From: Microbacterium sp. GCS4
Lineage (GTDB): Bacteria; Actinomycetota; Actinomycetes; Actinomycetales; Microbacteriaceae
NCBI RefSeq assembly: GCF_001262495.1
Contig: NZ_LGYE01000002.1
Location: forward strand, 362,368 to 426,367
Direction of reading: 5' to 3'
DNA: 64,000 nt
This document shows, one piece after another, positions 23,842 to 31,502 of this stretch. The notes under the pieces were generated by a model. The model worked only from the letters and a program-made list of their open reading frames with translations, did no database searches and had not been told where the DNA came from. The translations under genes were made by a program, and so were the position numbers. Numbering within the stretch: the first letter of the stretch is position 1; the number at the start of each line of letters is the position of its first letter.

Positions 23842-24181
23842 GCGCGACGTTGAACTGCGTGCGCCCCACGGCCAGCACGCCGTAGCGCCCGTGAAGCGCC
23901 ACCGGGGTGCCCGCGGGCGCCTCGAGCGCTGCGCCCGCGCAGCTCCACAGCTCATGCGCCGTTCCGTCGAGCGTGCGCACGACGAGGCGTCCGGTCGCGG
24001 CATCCGCCCGCTCGACGAGGGCGTCCGCCCAGTCCGAGGGCGTCGCCGACGCGAGCCGCGCCTGGATGAGGTGCAGCGCGTGCCCCGGCGCGTACGAGGA
24101 GCAGACGTCGCCGTGGTCGCACATGCACGCCGAACGCTCACGCACCGTCGAGGGTGAGAGGTGGTTCTGCGGCGTGGACAC
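23834..24181 (-). CDS. Hypothetical protein with N-terminal Cys/His cluster
   Basis: A 115-residue protein. The N-terminal CMCDHGDVCSSYAPGHALHLI has three Cys and a His that could bind a metal. A compact beta-rich C-terminal half follows (GRLVVRTLDGTAHELWSCAGAAL, VALHGRYGVLAVGRTQFNVARV). I know no family. The GTG at 24181 is chosen because AAGGAG precedes it. The end coincides with the edge of the family 1 repeat array. The gene is divergent from the FBP leader region. Confidence 0.6.
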   Translation of the reverse strand: MSTPQNHLSPSTVRERSACMCDHGDVCSSYAPGHALHLIQARLASATPSDWADALVERADAATGRLVVRTLDGTAHELWSCAGAALEAPAGTPVALHGRYGVLAVGRTQFNVARV

Positions 24182-24272
24182 GGGGTCTCCTTCGGTAGCG
24201 GGTGTCCGGCAAGAGTAGGTCGACTGTCGGCGGGAGAGAACCGGGACCGACACGCGACGACACAAACGGGCG

Positions 24273-24278
24273 TAGACT
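24273..24278 (+). promoter_or_regulatory. -10 box of the FBP leader transcript
   Basis: TAGACT, 6 bases before a GTG at 24285, repeats exactly the box and spacing in front of the leaderless regulator gene at 15369. The transcript probably begins at or next to that GTG. Confidence 0.45.
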
Positions 24279-24284
24279 CTCCGG

Positions 24285-24362
24285 GTGCTGTCATCGATGA
24301 GCGCCCCCGAGCGGGCGCGGAACGGAGCCGCAGGCGCGATCAGCGCCGCGGACAGAGGCTGA
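24285..24362 (+). CDS. Candidate leader peptide (25 residues)
   Basis: A short reading frame VLSSMSAPERARNGAAGAI... ends in TGA at 24360-24362, with the GTG at the predicted transcription start and an in-frame ATG at 24297. It lies 118 bases ahead of the EF-G-binding protein gene. Its position and the hairpins after it suggest a regulatory rather than structural role. Not supported by any family. Confidence 0.35.
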   Translation: MLSSMSAPERARNGAAGAISAADRG

Positions 24363-24369
24363 CGATCGG

Positions 24370-24459
24370 CCGGAGGCGGAACATCCCGCCCCCGGAGCTA
24401 CGTCGTACCCGGCATCCGTCGGGCCTCTTTTCTCCTGACACTGCCGCGCAGAGCGCGGC
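24370..24459 (+). promoter_or_regulatory. Structured leader of the FBP gene, possible attenuator
   Basis: Three hairpins can form: 24370-24395 (CCGG and GGCGG arms with their partners), 24408-24423 (CCCG/CGGG, directly followed by a T-rich CCTCTTTTCT tract as in a weak intrinsic terminator), and 24443-24459 (GCCGCGC/GCGCGGC around AGA) just before the start region. With the upstream short reading frame this resembles ribosome-controlled attenuators of antibiotic-resistance genes. It also accounts for the gap 24182-24479. Confidence 0.4.
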
Positions 24460-24479
24460 CCACTCGAAAGAACACACTC

Positions 24480-24965
24480 ATGCGTCCCCTCGACGAGCGC
24501 GTCCTGCGCGCCTCCTTCATCAACGCCTCCCGCAAAGAGGTCTCCGACCTGAACCTCCCTCCCGGCTTCGGCGAGATCGACTTCGACAGGATCGACTACC
24601 TCGGCTGGACCGATCCGAAGATGCCGCGCCGCGCCTACGTCGTGGTGTGGATCGACGACGTCGCCACCGGAGTCATCCTGCAGCGGGCCGAGCAGCGGGT
24701 GATCGCCCGGGCGCAGTGCTCGTGGTGCGACGACGTCACGCTCCGCAATGACGTGCAGATGTTCGCGGCCCGCAAGGCGGGACCCGCCGGACGCAAGGGC
24801 GACACGATCGGCACGCTCGTCTGCGCGGAGTTCGGATGCTCCAAGAACGTGCGCGTCCTCCCGCCGCTCGCCTACGAGGGCTACGACCGGGAACTCGCCA
24901 GGGACCTGCGCATCCTCGCCCTGCAGGAGCACGTGCAGGCGTTCGTCGGAGCGGTCGCCGGCTAG
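24480..24965 (+). CDS. FBP domain protein (FusB-like EF-G-binding treble-clef zinc finger)
   Basis: A 161-residue protein matching the C-terminal FBP domain of FusB-type EF-G-binding proteins. The four-Cys zinc finger is CSWC near residue 81 and CAEFGC near 118, followed by the conserved SKNVR. The N-terminus (LDERVLRASFINASRKEV) resembles the actinobacterial form. FusB proteins rescue EF-G from fusidic acid by releasing it from the ribosome; whether this protein does so is inference. There is no strong ribosome-binding site, but a long structured leader. The gene converges on the PaaX gene with a 4-base overlap. Confidence 0.8.
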   Translation: MRPLDERVLRASFINASRKEVSDLNLPPGFGEIDFDRIDYLGWTDPKMPRRAYVVVWIDDVATGVILQRAEQRVIARAQCSWCDDVTLRNDVQMFAARKAGPAGRKGDTIGTLVCAEFGCSKNVRVLPPLAYEGYDRELARDLRILALQEHVQAFVGAVAG

Positions 24966-25834
24966 GCGCTCTCCCGGCTGACCGTCGCGCGCACGTGCGC
25001 GGATGCGGCGTCGGCGAGTTCCGCGGAGAGCCGCGCGAACTCGTCGACGCTGCGCCGGCCGGGCCAGTCCTCCGGGAGCATCGCCGGGGGGAGGCCGGGG
25101 TCGACGTACGGCAGCATCCGCCACGCGTCGAGCAGGTGCACGTAGGCGGCGAACGGCTCGACCGGCAGTGACGCGAGCGAGGCCTGGAAGGCGAGGTGCT
25201 CGGCGCGCAGCGCCGCGAGATCCCACCATTCGGCGGCGGCCTCGCGGGGCGAGCGGGCCACGACCGGATGCGCGCCGCGGAACAGCGTCACCCAGGCTCG
25301 CGCCCCCAGGTCGTCGACGATCTCCTCGACCTCGCCCTGCAGGTGCCCGGGGCAGATCCACAGCGCGGCCGACACCGTGCCGGCTCCGATCCATTGCAGG
25401 CGTCGACGCAGCTGATGCCGCACACTGCGTGCGCTCTCCGGGATCGAGAACGACACCAGGCACCAGCCGTCGGCGTCCGTCATCTCCCGCACCGCGAAGA
25501 TGCGCCGGTCGCCGCGTTCGAGCATCGGCACGGCCGCCGGGTTCAGGCGGTACCCCGAGACGTCGCGGCGCTCGGCGAGCAGCAGGCCCTTCTGCTTCAG
25601 CCGAGCGATGCCCGTGCGGGCGGGAGCCGCGGGGATGCCGAGGTCGTCCGCGAGCGCCACGAGGTGCGCGGTCGAGATCCAGCCGCCGAGCGGGCGCAGG
25701 TACAGACCGATCAGGGTGCGCAGCAGCGAGGCCGTGCTGCCGGGGCGCGCATCGATGTCGTCGAGCACCGCGCCGTCGGCGAGCACCGCGCCGTCGGCGT
25801 CGGCGCCCGTCGGGCCTTCGGGGTCAGCGCTCAT
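24962..25834 (-). CDS. PaaX family transcriptional regulator
   Basis: A 290-residue protein with the PaaX organisation: a winged helix (residues ~35-95, TLIGLYLRPLGGWISTAHLVALADDLGIPAAPARTGIARLKQKGLL), the central LQWIGAGTVSAALWICPG domain, and the C-terminal LDAWRMLPYVDPGLPPAMLPEDWPG motif. PaaX senses CoA-linked aromatics in E. coli. Here it is the last gene of a tryptophan/kynurenine operon, overlapping kynureninase by 11 bases, so it probably senses a kynurenine or anthranilate-type molecule and controls this operon. Confidence 0.87.
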   Translation of the reverse strand: MSADPEGPTGADADGAVLADGAVLDDIDARPGSTASLLRTLIGLYLRPLGGWISTAHLVALADDLGIPAAPARTGIARLKQKGLLLAERRDVSGYRLNPAAVPMLERGDRRIFAVREMTDADGWCLVSFSIPESARSVRHQLRRRLQWIGAGTVSAALWICPGHLQGEVEEIVDDLGARAWVTLFRGAHPVVARSPREAAAEWWDLAALRAEHLAFQASLASLPVEPFAAYVHLLDAWRMLPYVDPGLPPAMLPEDWPGRRSVDEFARLSAELADAASAHVRATVSRESA

Positions 25835-27116
25835 GCGACTCCAGGGCGTCGCGCACCGCGATCACGCCCGTCACGGTCTCGACGAACGAGGTGCTGAGCG
25901 GCGAGAGACCGAGGCGGATGCCGTCGGGGAACCGGAAGTCTGGGACGATGCCGTCCGCCCAGAGCCGCTGCGTGACGGCGCGGAAGTCGGGGTGTCCGAT
26001 CGTCACATGGCCGCCGCGCAGCGCCGCGTCCCGCGGGCTCAGCAGGCGCACGCCGAGCGGGGCGAGCAGCTCGTCGTGCGCGCGGACGGCGAGGTCGGTG
26101 AGCGACTCGGACTTCGCCCGGACGGCGTCGATCGTGGCCTGCTCGATGAGGTCGAGCATCCCCTGCATCGCGAGCATCGAGGTCACCGGGGGAGTCCCGC
26201 TCAGCAGCTGACGGATGTCGCCGGCCGGTACGTACTCGGGGCCCATCGCGAAGATGTCGGCCGCGCTCCACCAGCCCTGGATCGGCTGCCGCAGCACGCC
26301 CTGCAGCGACCGTCGCAGATAGGCGAATGCGGGAGAGCCCGGCCCGCCGTTGAGGTACTTGTACGTGCATCCGACGGCGAGGTCGACGCCCCACTCGTCG
26401 AGCTGCATCGGCACGACACCGGCGGAGTGGCAGAGGTCCCACATCATGAGCGCGCCCGCGTCGTGCGCGGCCGCGGTGATGGCCGGCATGTCGGCGAGCG
26501 CGCCCGACCGGTAGTCGACATGACTCAGCGACACGAGCGCGGTGCGCTCCGAGACCACGGCCCCGACGTCGGCGACCTGCACGCCGAGCACGGGGTCGGG
26601 CTCGATCCAGCGGATGGTCGCGCCGGTCTCGGCGGCGACGCCCTCCGCGAGGAAGCGGTCGGTGGGGAAGTTGCCCGTCTCGATCACGAGCTCGGCGCGG
26701 GACGGGTCGTGCGCGAGCGCGGCGCGCATGAGCTTGTAGATCAGCACGCTGGTCGAATCGGCGACCACGGTCTGGCCCGCCGCGGCGCCGAGCGTCAGCG
26801 CGCCGATCCGGTCGCCGAGCGCCATCGGCAGCGCCATCCACTGCTCGTCCCACGACCGGATGAGCCGCGTGCCCCAGTCGTCGCGCGCGAACGCCGCGAG
26901 CCGCTCCGGGATGTCGCGCAGGGGCCTGCCGAGCGAGTTGCCGTCGAGATACGCCGTGACGCCGGGTGCGGGAGCGAACGCGTCGAGGTGCGCGCCGAGC
27001 GGATCGGACGCGTCGAGGGCGGTCGCGAGCTCGAGCAGCGAGTCGGCGGCGGTGCTCGAGCCGGCGGCGGTGCTCGAGTCGAGGGCGGGGCGGGGATCGC
27101 GGGTGTCGTGCGTCAT
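25824..27116 (-). CDS. kynU: Kynureninase
   Basis: A 430-residue PLP enzyme splitting kynurenine into anthranilate and alanine. Family features include YLDGNSLGRPL near residue 57, DEQWMALPMALGDRI, the PLP-binding Asp in MMWDLCHSAGVVPM, and the Schiff-base Lys in GCTYKYLNGGPGSPAF. Length is typical. Its N-terminal 28 residues are low-complexity Ser/Ala/Asp. It starts 1 base after the amidohydrolase stop and overlaps paaX. Confidence 0.92.
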   Translation of the reverse strand: MTHDTRDPRPALDSSTAAGSSTAADSLLELATALDASDPLGAHLDAFAPAPGVTAYLDGNSLGRPLRDIPERLAAFARDDWGTRLIRSWDEQWMALPMALGDRIGALTLGAAAGQTVVADSTSVLIYKLMRAALAHDPSRAELVIETGNFPTDRFLAEGVAAETGATIRWIEPDPVLGVQVADVGAVVSERTALVSLSHVDYRSGALADMPAITAAAHDAGALMMWDLCHSAGVVPMQLDEWGVDLAVGCTYKYLNGGPGSPAFAYLRRSLQGVLRQPIQGWWSAADIFAMGPEYVPAGDIRQLLSGTPPVTSMLAMQGMLDLIEQATIDAVRAKSESLTDLAVRAHDELLAPLGVRLLSPRDAALRGGHVTIGHPDFRAVTQRLWADGIVPDFRFPDGIRLGLSPLSTSFVETVTGVIAVRDALESHER

Positions 27117-27117
27117 G

Positions 27118-28164
27118 TCAGGCCTCCAGATCGGCCGCGGTCAGGCGGCGTGCGTGGGTCGGGTCGGCGTCGCGGTGCGGCAGGAGCAGCAGGACGGATG
27201 CCGGATCGCGGGGGTCCCGGGGCGCGAGCGCGCCCCGCAGGGCAGGACCGTCCAGCCCCGCGTCGCGGAGTGCGGCGAGCTCGAGCGGGTTCAGGTCGAC
27301 GGGTGTCGGCCCGTTGCCCATGTCGGTGCCGTAGAGCACCCGTCCGCAGGCGGCGTGGAAGCGGCGCACGTTGTCGAGGGCCACGTGCAGGTCCGCTCCG
27401 CCGTGGATCGCGAGGGTCGAGATCCACGTGACGGATGCCGCCTGCTCGGCGATCTCCTCGTCGTCGAGTCGTTCCGTGAACGGCGCGTGCGCGAGCGTCG
27501 CGGCTCCGAGCCGGGCGACGCGCTGCGCCTCGCCGCGGCCCTCGGCGTGGGCGACGACGGGGAGGCCGTGCGCGCTCGCCGCCTCGACGATCGCGCGGAA
27601 CACGATGTCGTCGAACACCGGTCCCGCGGTGCGGTTGCTCGCGATCTTGATGCACGACGCCCCGGCATCCGCCATCTCGGCCACGGCATCGGCTGCGGAG
27701 GAGGTGCTCGACGCCTCGTTCACGATCTCCCGGACGGACCCGGCAGGAGCCCAGTCGCGGTCGGAGGGGTAGCCGCCGACCGGTGTGAGGAAGGCCCCGG
27801 CGTACTCGATCCGGGTGGCGCGTTTCGTCTCGTCGCTACGCTCCTCGCGGGGCGACCGGAGTTCGCCGTCCCGGTCGTTGAGCGAGCGGAGCGAGACGAA
27901 ACGCGCTGCATCTGCGTACGACGCGACGACCCCGGGGTCGCCGCCGAGGTCGACGACCCGCCCGAGCCGCGACTGCGCGAGCAGCTCGTGCTCGACGAGC
28001 TGCAGATGCACGTGGTGATCGGTGAACCCGCCGACGATGACGCCGTCGAGGCGCGGGATTCGGGATGCCGAGGGCTCGTCGCGCAGCAGCATCCGACCGT
28101 CGTCGTCGATCAGGACGACGCCCTCGCGCCATCCCTCTCCGTCGAAGAACGTCGCTGTGCGCAT
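27118..28164 (-). CDS. Amidohydrolase superfamily protein with an in-frame repeat insertion
   Basis: A 348-residue metal-dependent hydrolase-type protein: VGGFTDHHVHLQL (HxH metal site), IKIASNRTAGPV, HAEGRG, a later His pair region (LAHAPFTERLD) and LYGTDMGNG (the final Asp). Between residues ~87 and 115 it carries 29 residues (RFVSLRSLNDRDGEL...EERSDETKRA) encoded entirely by an inverted pair of family 1 repeats, an insertion that keeps the frame. It sits between TDO and kynureninase, where the pathway needs a formylkynurenine formamidase, and no known formamidase is present. That role is a hypothesis. Start and TDO stop share one base (TGATG). Confidence 0.72.
   Translation of the reverse strand: MRTATFFDGEGWREGVVLIDDDGRMLLRDEPSASRIPRLDGVIVGGFTDHHVHLQLVEHELLAQSRLGRVVDLGGDPGVVASYADAARFVSLRSLNDRDGELRSPREERSDETKRATRIEYAGAFLTPVGGYPSDRDWAPAGSVREIVNEASSTSSAADAVAEMADAGASCIKIASNRTAGPVFDDIVFRAIVEAASAHGLPVVAHAEGRGEAQRVARLGAATLAHAPFTERLDDEEIAEQAASVTWISTLAIHGGADLHVALDNVRRFHAACGRVLYGTDMGNGPTPVDLNPLELAALRDAGLDGPALRGALAPRDPRDPASVLLLLPHRDADPTHARRLTAADLEA
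27819..27905. repeat. Family 1 inverted-repeat pair inserted in a coding region
   Basis: 87 bp, exactly 29 codons. The left end opens CGCGTTTCGTCTCG and the right end closes CGAGACGAAACGCG, its reverse complement. Both arms belong to family 1; the left arm is the longer variant and the right arm the shorter. Inside lies a short unique spacer. Confidence 0.93.
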
Positions 28165-29015
28165 CAGCCGCCGATCTCCGTGCGCACCGTGTAGAGCTCG
28201 GGGAAGAACGTGAGGTCGAGCGCGCGCTGCAGGAAGCCGACCCCGCTCGACCCGCCCGTGCCGACCTTCATGCCGATCGTTCGGGCCACGGTCTTGAGGT
28301 GGCGGAAGCGCCAGAACTGGAAGTTGTCCTCGAGGTCGACCAGGTCCTCGCAGGCCTCATAGAGGTCCCAGTGAGTGGCCGGATCCTGGTAGATCGCGCG
28401 GATGGCCGGCACGAGCGCGGGCGTCTCGCGATAGGGCAGCCGCACGTCGCGGTCGAGGATCTCGGCGGGCACCGGCAGGCCGCGGCGGGCCGCGAAGCGC
28501 AGGAACTCGTCGTACAGGGTCGGCTTCTCCCACTCGGCCTCGAGCAGCGCGCGGTTCGCGGGGTGGTCGGAGAAGACGCCGAGCATCTTCTCGTTCTTGT
28601 TGCCGAGGGCGAACTCCACCGCGCGGTACTGCACGGACTGGAAGCCGGAGGAGTTGCCGAGCGCGCCGCGGAACTGTGCGTACTCGGTCGGGGTCAGGGT
28701 CGCGAGCACCGACCACTGCTGGGTGATGACGTCCTGGATGCGCTTGATGCGCGCGATGCGCTTGAGAGCCTCGCGCAGGTCGTCTCGGGCGAGCAGCTCG
28801 CGTGCCGACGACAGCTCGTGAAGCAGCTGCTTGAGCCACAGCTCGGTGGTCTGGTGCTGGATGATGAACAGCAGCTCGTCGTGGTGCTCGGGCACGCTGA
28901 CCGGATGCTGCGCCGTGAGCAGCTGGTCGAGCGACAGGTACGACCCGTAGGTCATCCGGCCGGTCAGGTCGGTGACGATGCCCTCTTCGAGCGCGCGCTC
29001 GTTCTCGGTGCTCAT
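28164..29015 (-). CDS. kynA: Tryptophan 2,3-dioxygenase
   Basis: A 283-residue haem enzyme. TDO signatures are clear: MTYGSYLSLDQLL, HHDELLFIIQHQTTELWLKQLLHE (active-site His and helix), SSGFQSVQYR, and FWRFRHLKTVARTIGMKVGTGGSSG (haem-ligand His and the GTGGS loop). It converts tryptophan to N-formylkynurenine, the first step of the pathway continued by the downstream genes. It seems leaderless, with TATGTT 6 bases before the ATG, overlaid by a palindrome. Confidence 0.95.
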   Translation of the reverse strand: MSTENERALEEGIVTDLTGRMTYGSYLSLDQLLTAQHPVSVPEHHDELLFIIQHQTTELWLKQLLHELSSARELLARDDLREALKRIARIKRIQDVITQQWSVLATLTPTEYAQFRGALGNSSGFQSVQYRAVEFALGNKNEKMLGVFSDHPANRALLEAEWEKPTLYDEFLRFAARRGLPVPAEILDRDVRLPYRETPALVPAIRAIYQDPATHWDLYEACEDLVDLEDNFQFWRFRHLKTVARTIGMKVGTGGSSGVGFLQRALDLTFFPELYTVRTEIGG

Positions 29016-29017
29016 GC

Positions 29018-29032
29018 AGTGAACATATCACT
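29018..29032 (-). promoter_or_regulatory. Palindromic operator at the kynA start
   Basis: AGTGA-ACATA-TCACT is a dyad covering the predicted -10 (TATGTT on the minus strand, 29022-29027) and transcription start. A repressor bound here would block the operon. The PaaX-type regulator at its end is the likely binder. Confidence 0.5.
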
Positions 29033-29083
29033 TCCGTGGCGGGCGTCACAGTGGTGAAATGCTGGTTTACGCGTCAATCTGAC

Positions 29084-29101
29084 AACTGGACCGTACCAAT
29101 T
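29084..29101 (+). promoter_or_regulatory. GntR-type operator 1 of the amino-sugar operon
   Basis: AACTGGACCGTACCAATT is a near-dyad (TGG-N6-CCA), the half-site layout known for DasR/NagR-class GntR regulators. A second copy lies 76 bases downstream. Confidence 0.6.
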
Positions 29102-29159
29102 GTTTCGAATAGGTTACGTTTTCCGGATCTGCGCTGCACCGCTGGCATAGTCGACGCAA

Positions 29160-29177
29160 CACTGGACCGTACCACTT
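29160..29177 (+). promoter_or_regulatory. GntR-type operator 2, next to the ribosome-binding site
   Basis: CACTGGACCGTACCACTT shares the TGGACCGTACCA core with operator 1 and abuts GGAGG of the binding-protein gene. Bound protein here would block RNA polymerase passage. Confidence 0.6.
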
Positions 29178-29186
29178 GGAGGAAAG

Positions 29187-30521
29187 ATGCGAAGGACGAG
29201 AACACTCACCCTGGGTGCCCTGGTCGTGTCGGCGGCGCTGCTGGCAGGATGCTCGACCGGCACGAGCGGCTCCGGCGGCTCCGACGGATCGGGCGAGGGC
29301 ACCGTGAAGCTCGTCGCCTGGCCCGGCCCGGAGGGCGACGCGATGGCCGAGGTCGTCGACGCCTACAACGCCGGTCAGGGCAAGGATGACGGCGTGAACG
29401 TCGAGCTGACCCTGCTGTCGCGCCAGGACACCTTCTCGAAGGAGACGGCGCTCATGGCGTCGAAGTCCTCCGACGTCGACATCTACTTCACGGCCTCGTA
29501 CAACATCGGACAGTTCGCGCCCTCGCTCGACCCGCTCACCGACATCGACACCTCCGCGTACTTCCCGGTCGCGGCCGAGGGGCTCACCTACGAGGGCGAG
29601 CTGTACGCGCTGCCCCTCGACGTGAGCAACCACTTCCTGCTCTACCGCAAGGACCTCATCGACGCCCTGCTCGCAGATCCCGCCGCGCAGGCCGAGTACG
29701 AGAAGATCAGCGAGACCGTGCTCGGCGAGAAGCGCGCTCCGAAGGACCCGGCCGACTGGGACCTCGACGACTTCAAGGTCGCCGCAGCGTACTTCTCGCA
29801 GAGCACGAACCCGGCGTCGCCCACGGAGTACGGCACGATCCTCCAGGCCAAGAACCTGCTCTACAACACCATGATCTGGAACGACGTGCTGTGGGGCTAC
29901 GGCGGCAGCTGGGAGGAGGACGGCAAGGCCGCCCTCACGAGCGACGCCGCCAAGAAGGCCGTGCAGCTGTACGCCGACATCTACGAGAACGGCTGGACCT
30001 CGCCCGACAGTGCGCAGGCCGAGTTCCCCGAGACCCAGGCCGCTCTGCAGTCCGGTGACACGGCATTCGCGATCCAGTGGTCGGCGGCCTTCGCGCAGCT
30101 CAACGACCCGGAGCAGTCGCCCGACGTCGCCGGCAAGATCGCCATCGCCCCGGTCCCCGGCGGTCAGACGCACGTGCACGCGCTCGCGGTCTCGCTCAAC
30201 AAGTACAGCCAGAACAAGGATGCGGCCAAGAAGTTCCTGTCGTTCCTCGCTACGACCGACGCGATGACGCAGTACGCCGAGGCCGGCGGCATCCCCGCGA
30301 TGCCCGAGGTACTCGAGGCGCAGGCATCCCTCAACCCCGCCTTCGCGCAGGTCTCGGACAGCATCTCCGAGTACGGGTTCTCCGAGCCGGTCTTCCCGCA
30401 GACGTTCCAGGCGTACAGCAAGCTCGCCGAGGACCTCAGTGGCGCCTGGGTCGGCCAGACCGACGTCGACGAGGCGCTCGAGACCGCGAACGCCAACCTG
30501 CAGGAACTGCTCGACCGATGA
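29187..30521 (+). CDS. Carbohydrate ABC transporter substrate-binding lipoprotein (family 1)
   Basis: A 444-residue lipoprotein (lipobox LAGC, then a Gly/Ser linker). The SBP_bac_1 fold is visible in VKLVAWPGPEGDAMAEVVDAYN, SKETALMASKSSDVDIYF, YALPLDVSNHFLLYRKDL and GDTAFAIQWSAAFAQLN. It feeds the two permeases downstream. Downstream enzymes indicate an amino sugar or sialic-acid-related ligand. Strong RBS GGAGGA. Confidence 0.88.
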   Translation: MRRTRTLTLGALVVSAALLAGCSTGTSGSGGSDGSGEGTVKLVAWPGPEGDAMAEVVDAYNAGQGKDDGVNVELTLLSRQDTFSKETALMASKSSDVDIYFTASYNIGQFAPSLDPLTDIDTSAYFPVAAEGLTYEGELYALPLDVSNHFLLYRKDLIDALLADPAAQAEYEKISETVLGEKRAPKDPADWDLDDFKVAAAYFSQSTNPASPTEYGTILQAKNLLYNTMIWNDVLWGYGGSWEEDGKAALTSDAAKKAVQLYADIYENGWTSPDSAQAEFPETQAALQSGDTAFAIQWSAAFAQLNDPEQSPDVAGKIAIAPVPGGQTHVHALAVSLNKYSQNKDAAKKFLSFLATTDAMTQYAEAGGIPAMPEVLEAQASLNPAFAQVSDSISEYGFSEPVFPQTFQAYSKLAEDLSGAWVGQTDVDEALETANANLQELLDR

Positions 30522-30590
30522 AGACTCCGGGGCGGGCGCCGGCCGCCCGCCCCGGACACCACGCCACCCGAGGAAGGTCGAATTGACGTC

Positions 30591-31502
30591 ATGAGCCATA
30601 CCGCCGAACGTGCGAGGTCGATCGCCGTGGAGCGCCGCCGGCGCACCGTCGCCGCGACCGTCCTCAGCCTGCCGCTGATCCTCTTCGCGGCGGTCTTCGT
30701 CCTCTACCCGCTGGCCACCGGAGCGCTCACCGCGTTCCAGAGCAGCACCCTGCTCGACCAGTCGAACGAGCTGAACGGCATCGACAACTTCGTCTCGCTG
30801 TTCCGCAGCGACGGCTTCGCCAAGGCGGCCGGCTTCACGGTCGGGTTCTCGGCGATCGTCGTGGCGATCGAGATGGTGCTCGGCTTCGCGCTCGCGCTGC
30901 TGATGAACCGCGCGTTCCCCGGCAAGAAGCTGTTCTTCACCCTGCTCCTCCTGCCGATCATGATCGCGCCGGCGCTGCTCGGCGTCATGTTCCGGCTGCT
31001 CCTGAACGGCGACATCGGGGCCCTCCCGACGCTGCTCGAGAGCATCGGTCTCAGCGTCTCGCTCTTCTCGCCCGACTCGGTCGTGCCGCTGCTCGTCGTG
31101 CTCGACGTGCTGCAGTGGACGCCGTTCACGTTCCTCATCATCTACGCGGGGCTGCAGTCGCTGCCGAAGGAGCTGCTGGAGGCCTCCGCCATGGACGGCG
31201 CCGGGTACTTCCGCTCGCTGTTCTCGGTCGTCGTGCCGGTCCTGAAGCCGGTGCTCTTCGCCGCGTTCTTCCTCCGCGCGATCGACGCGATCCGCACCTT
31301 CGACGTGATCTACGTGCTCACCGCGGGCGGTCCCGGGACCACCACCACGACGCTCAGCATCTACATCTACAAGACGGCCTTCGAGGCGGGCGACTTCGGC
31401 AAGGCCGCCGCGGCAGCCCTCGTCGTTCTCGTCTGCCTGCTCCCGTTCGTGCCGTTCATCGTGCGACGCATCACCTCGACCGGAATGGAGGGGAAGCGAT
31501 GA
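30591..31502 (+). CDS. Carbohydrate ABC transporter permease 1 (MalF/UgpA type)
   Basis: A 303-residue protein with six predicted helices and the cytoplasmic EAA loop (EASAMDGAGYFRSLFSVVVPVLKP) that contacts the ATPase. Upstream helices (LPLILFAAVFVLYPLATGALTAF) follow the family pattern. The ATPase is not encoded here, so a shared MsiK-type ATPase elsewhere is likely, as usual in actinobacteria. Its stop overlaps the next start by 4 bases. Confidence 0.88.
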   Translation: MSHTAERARSIAVERRRRTVAATVLSLPLILFAAVFVLYPLATGALTAFQSSTLLDQSNELNGIDNFVSLFRSDGFAKAAGFTVGFSAIVVAIEMVLGFALALLMNRAFPGKKLFFTLLLLPIMIAPALLGVMFRLLLNGDIGALPTLLESIGLSVSLFSPDSVVPLLVVLDVLQWTPFTFLIIYAGLQSLPKELLEASAMDGAGYFRSLFSVVVPVLKPVLFAAFFLRAIDAIRTFDVIYVLTAGGPGTTTTTLSIYIYKTAFEAGDFGKAAAAALVVLVCLLPFVPFIVRRITSTGMEGKR

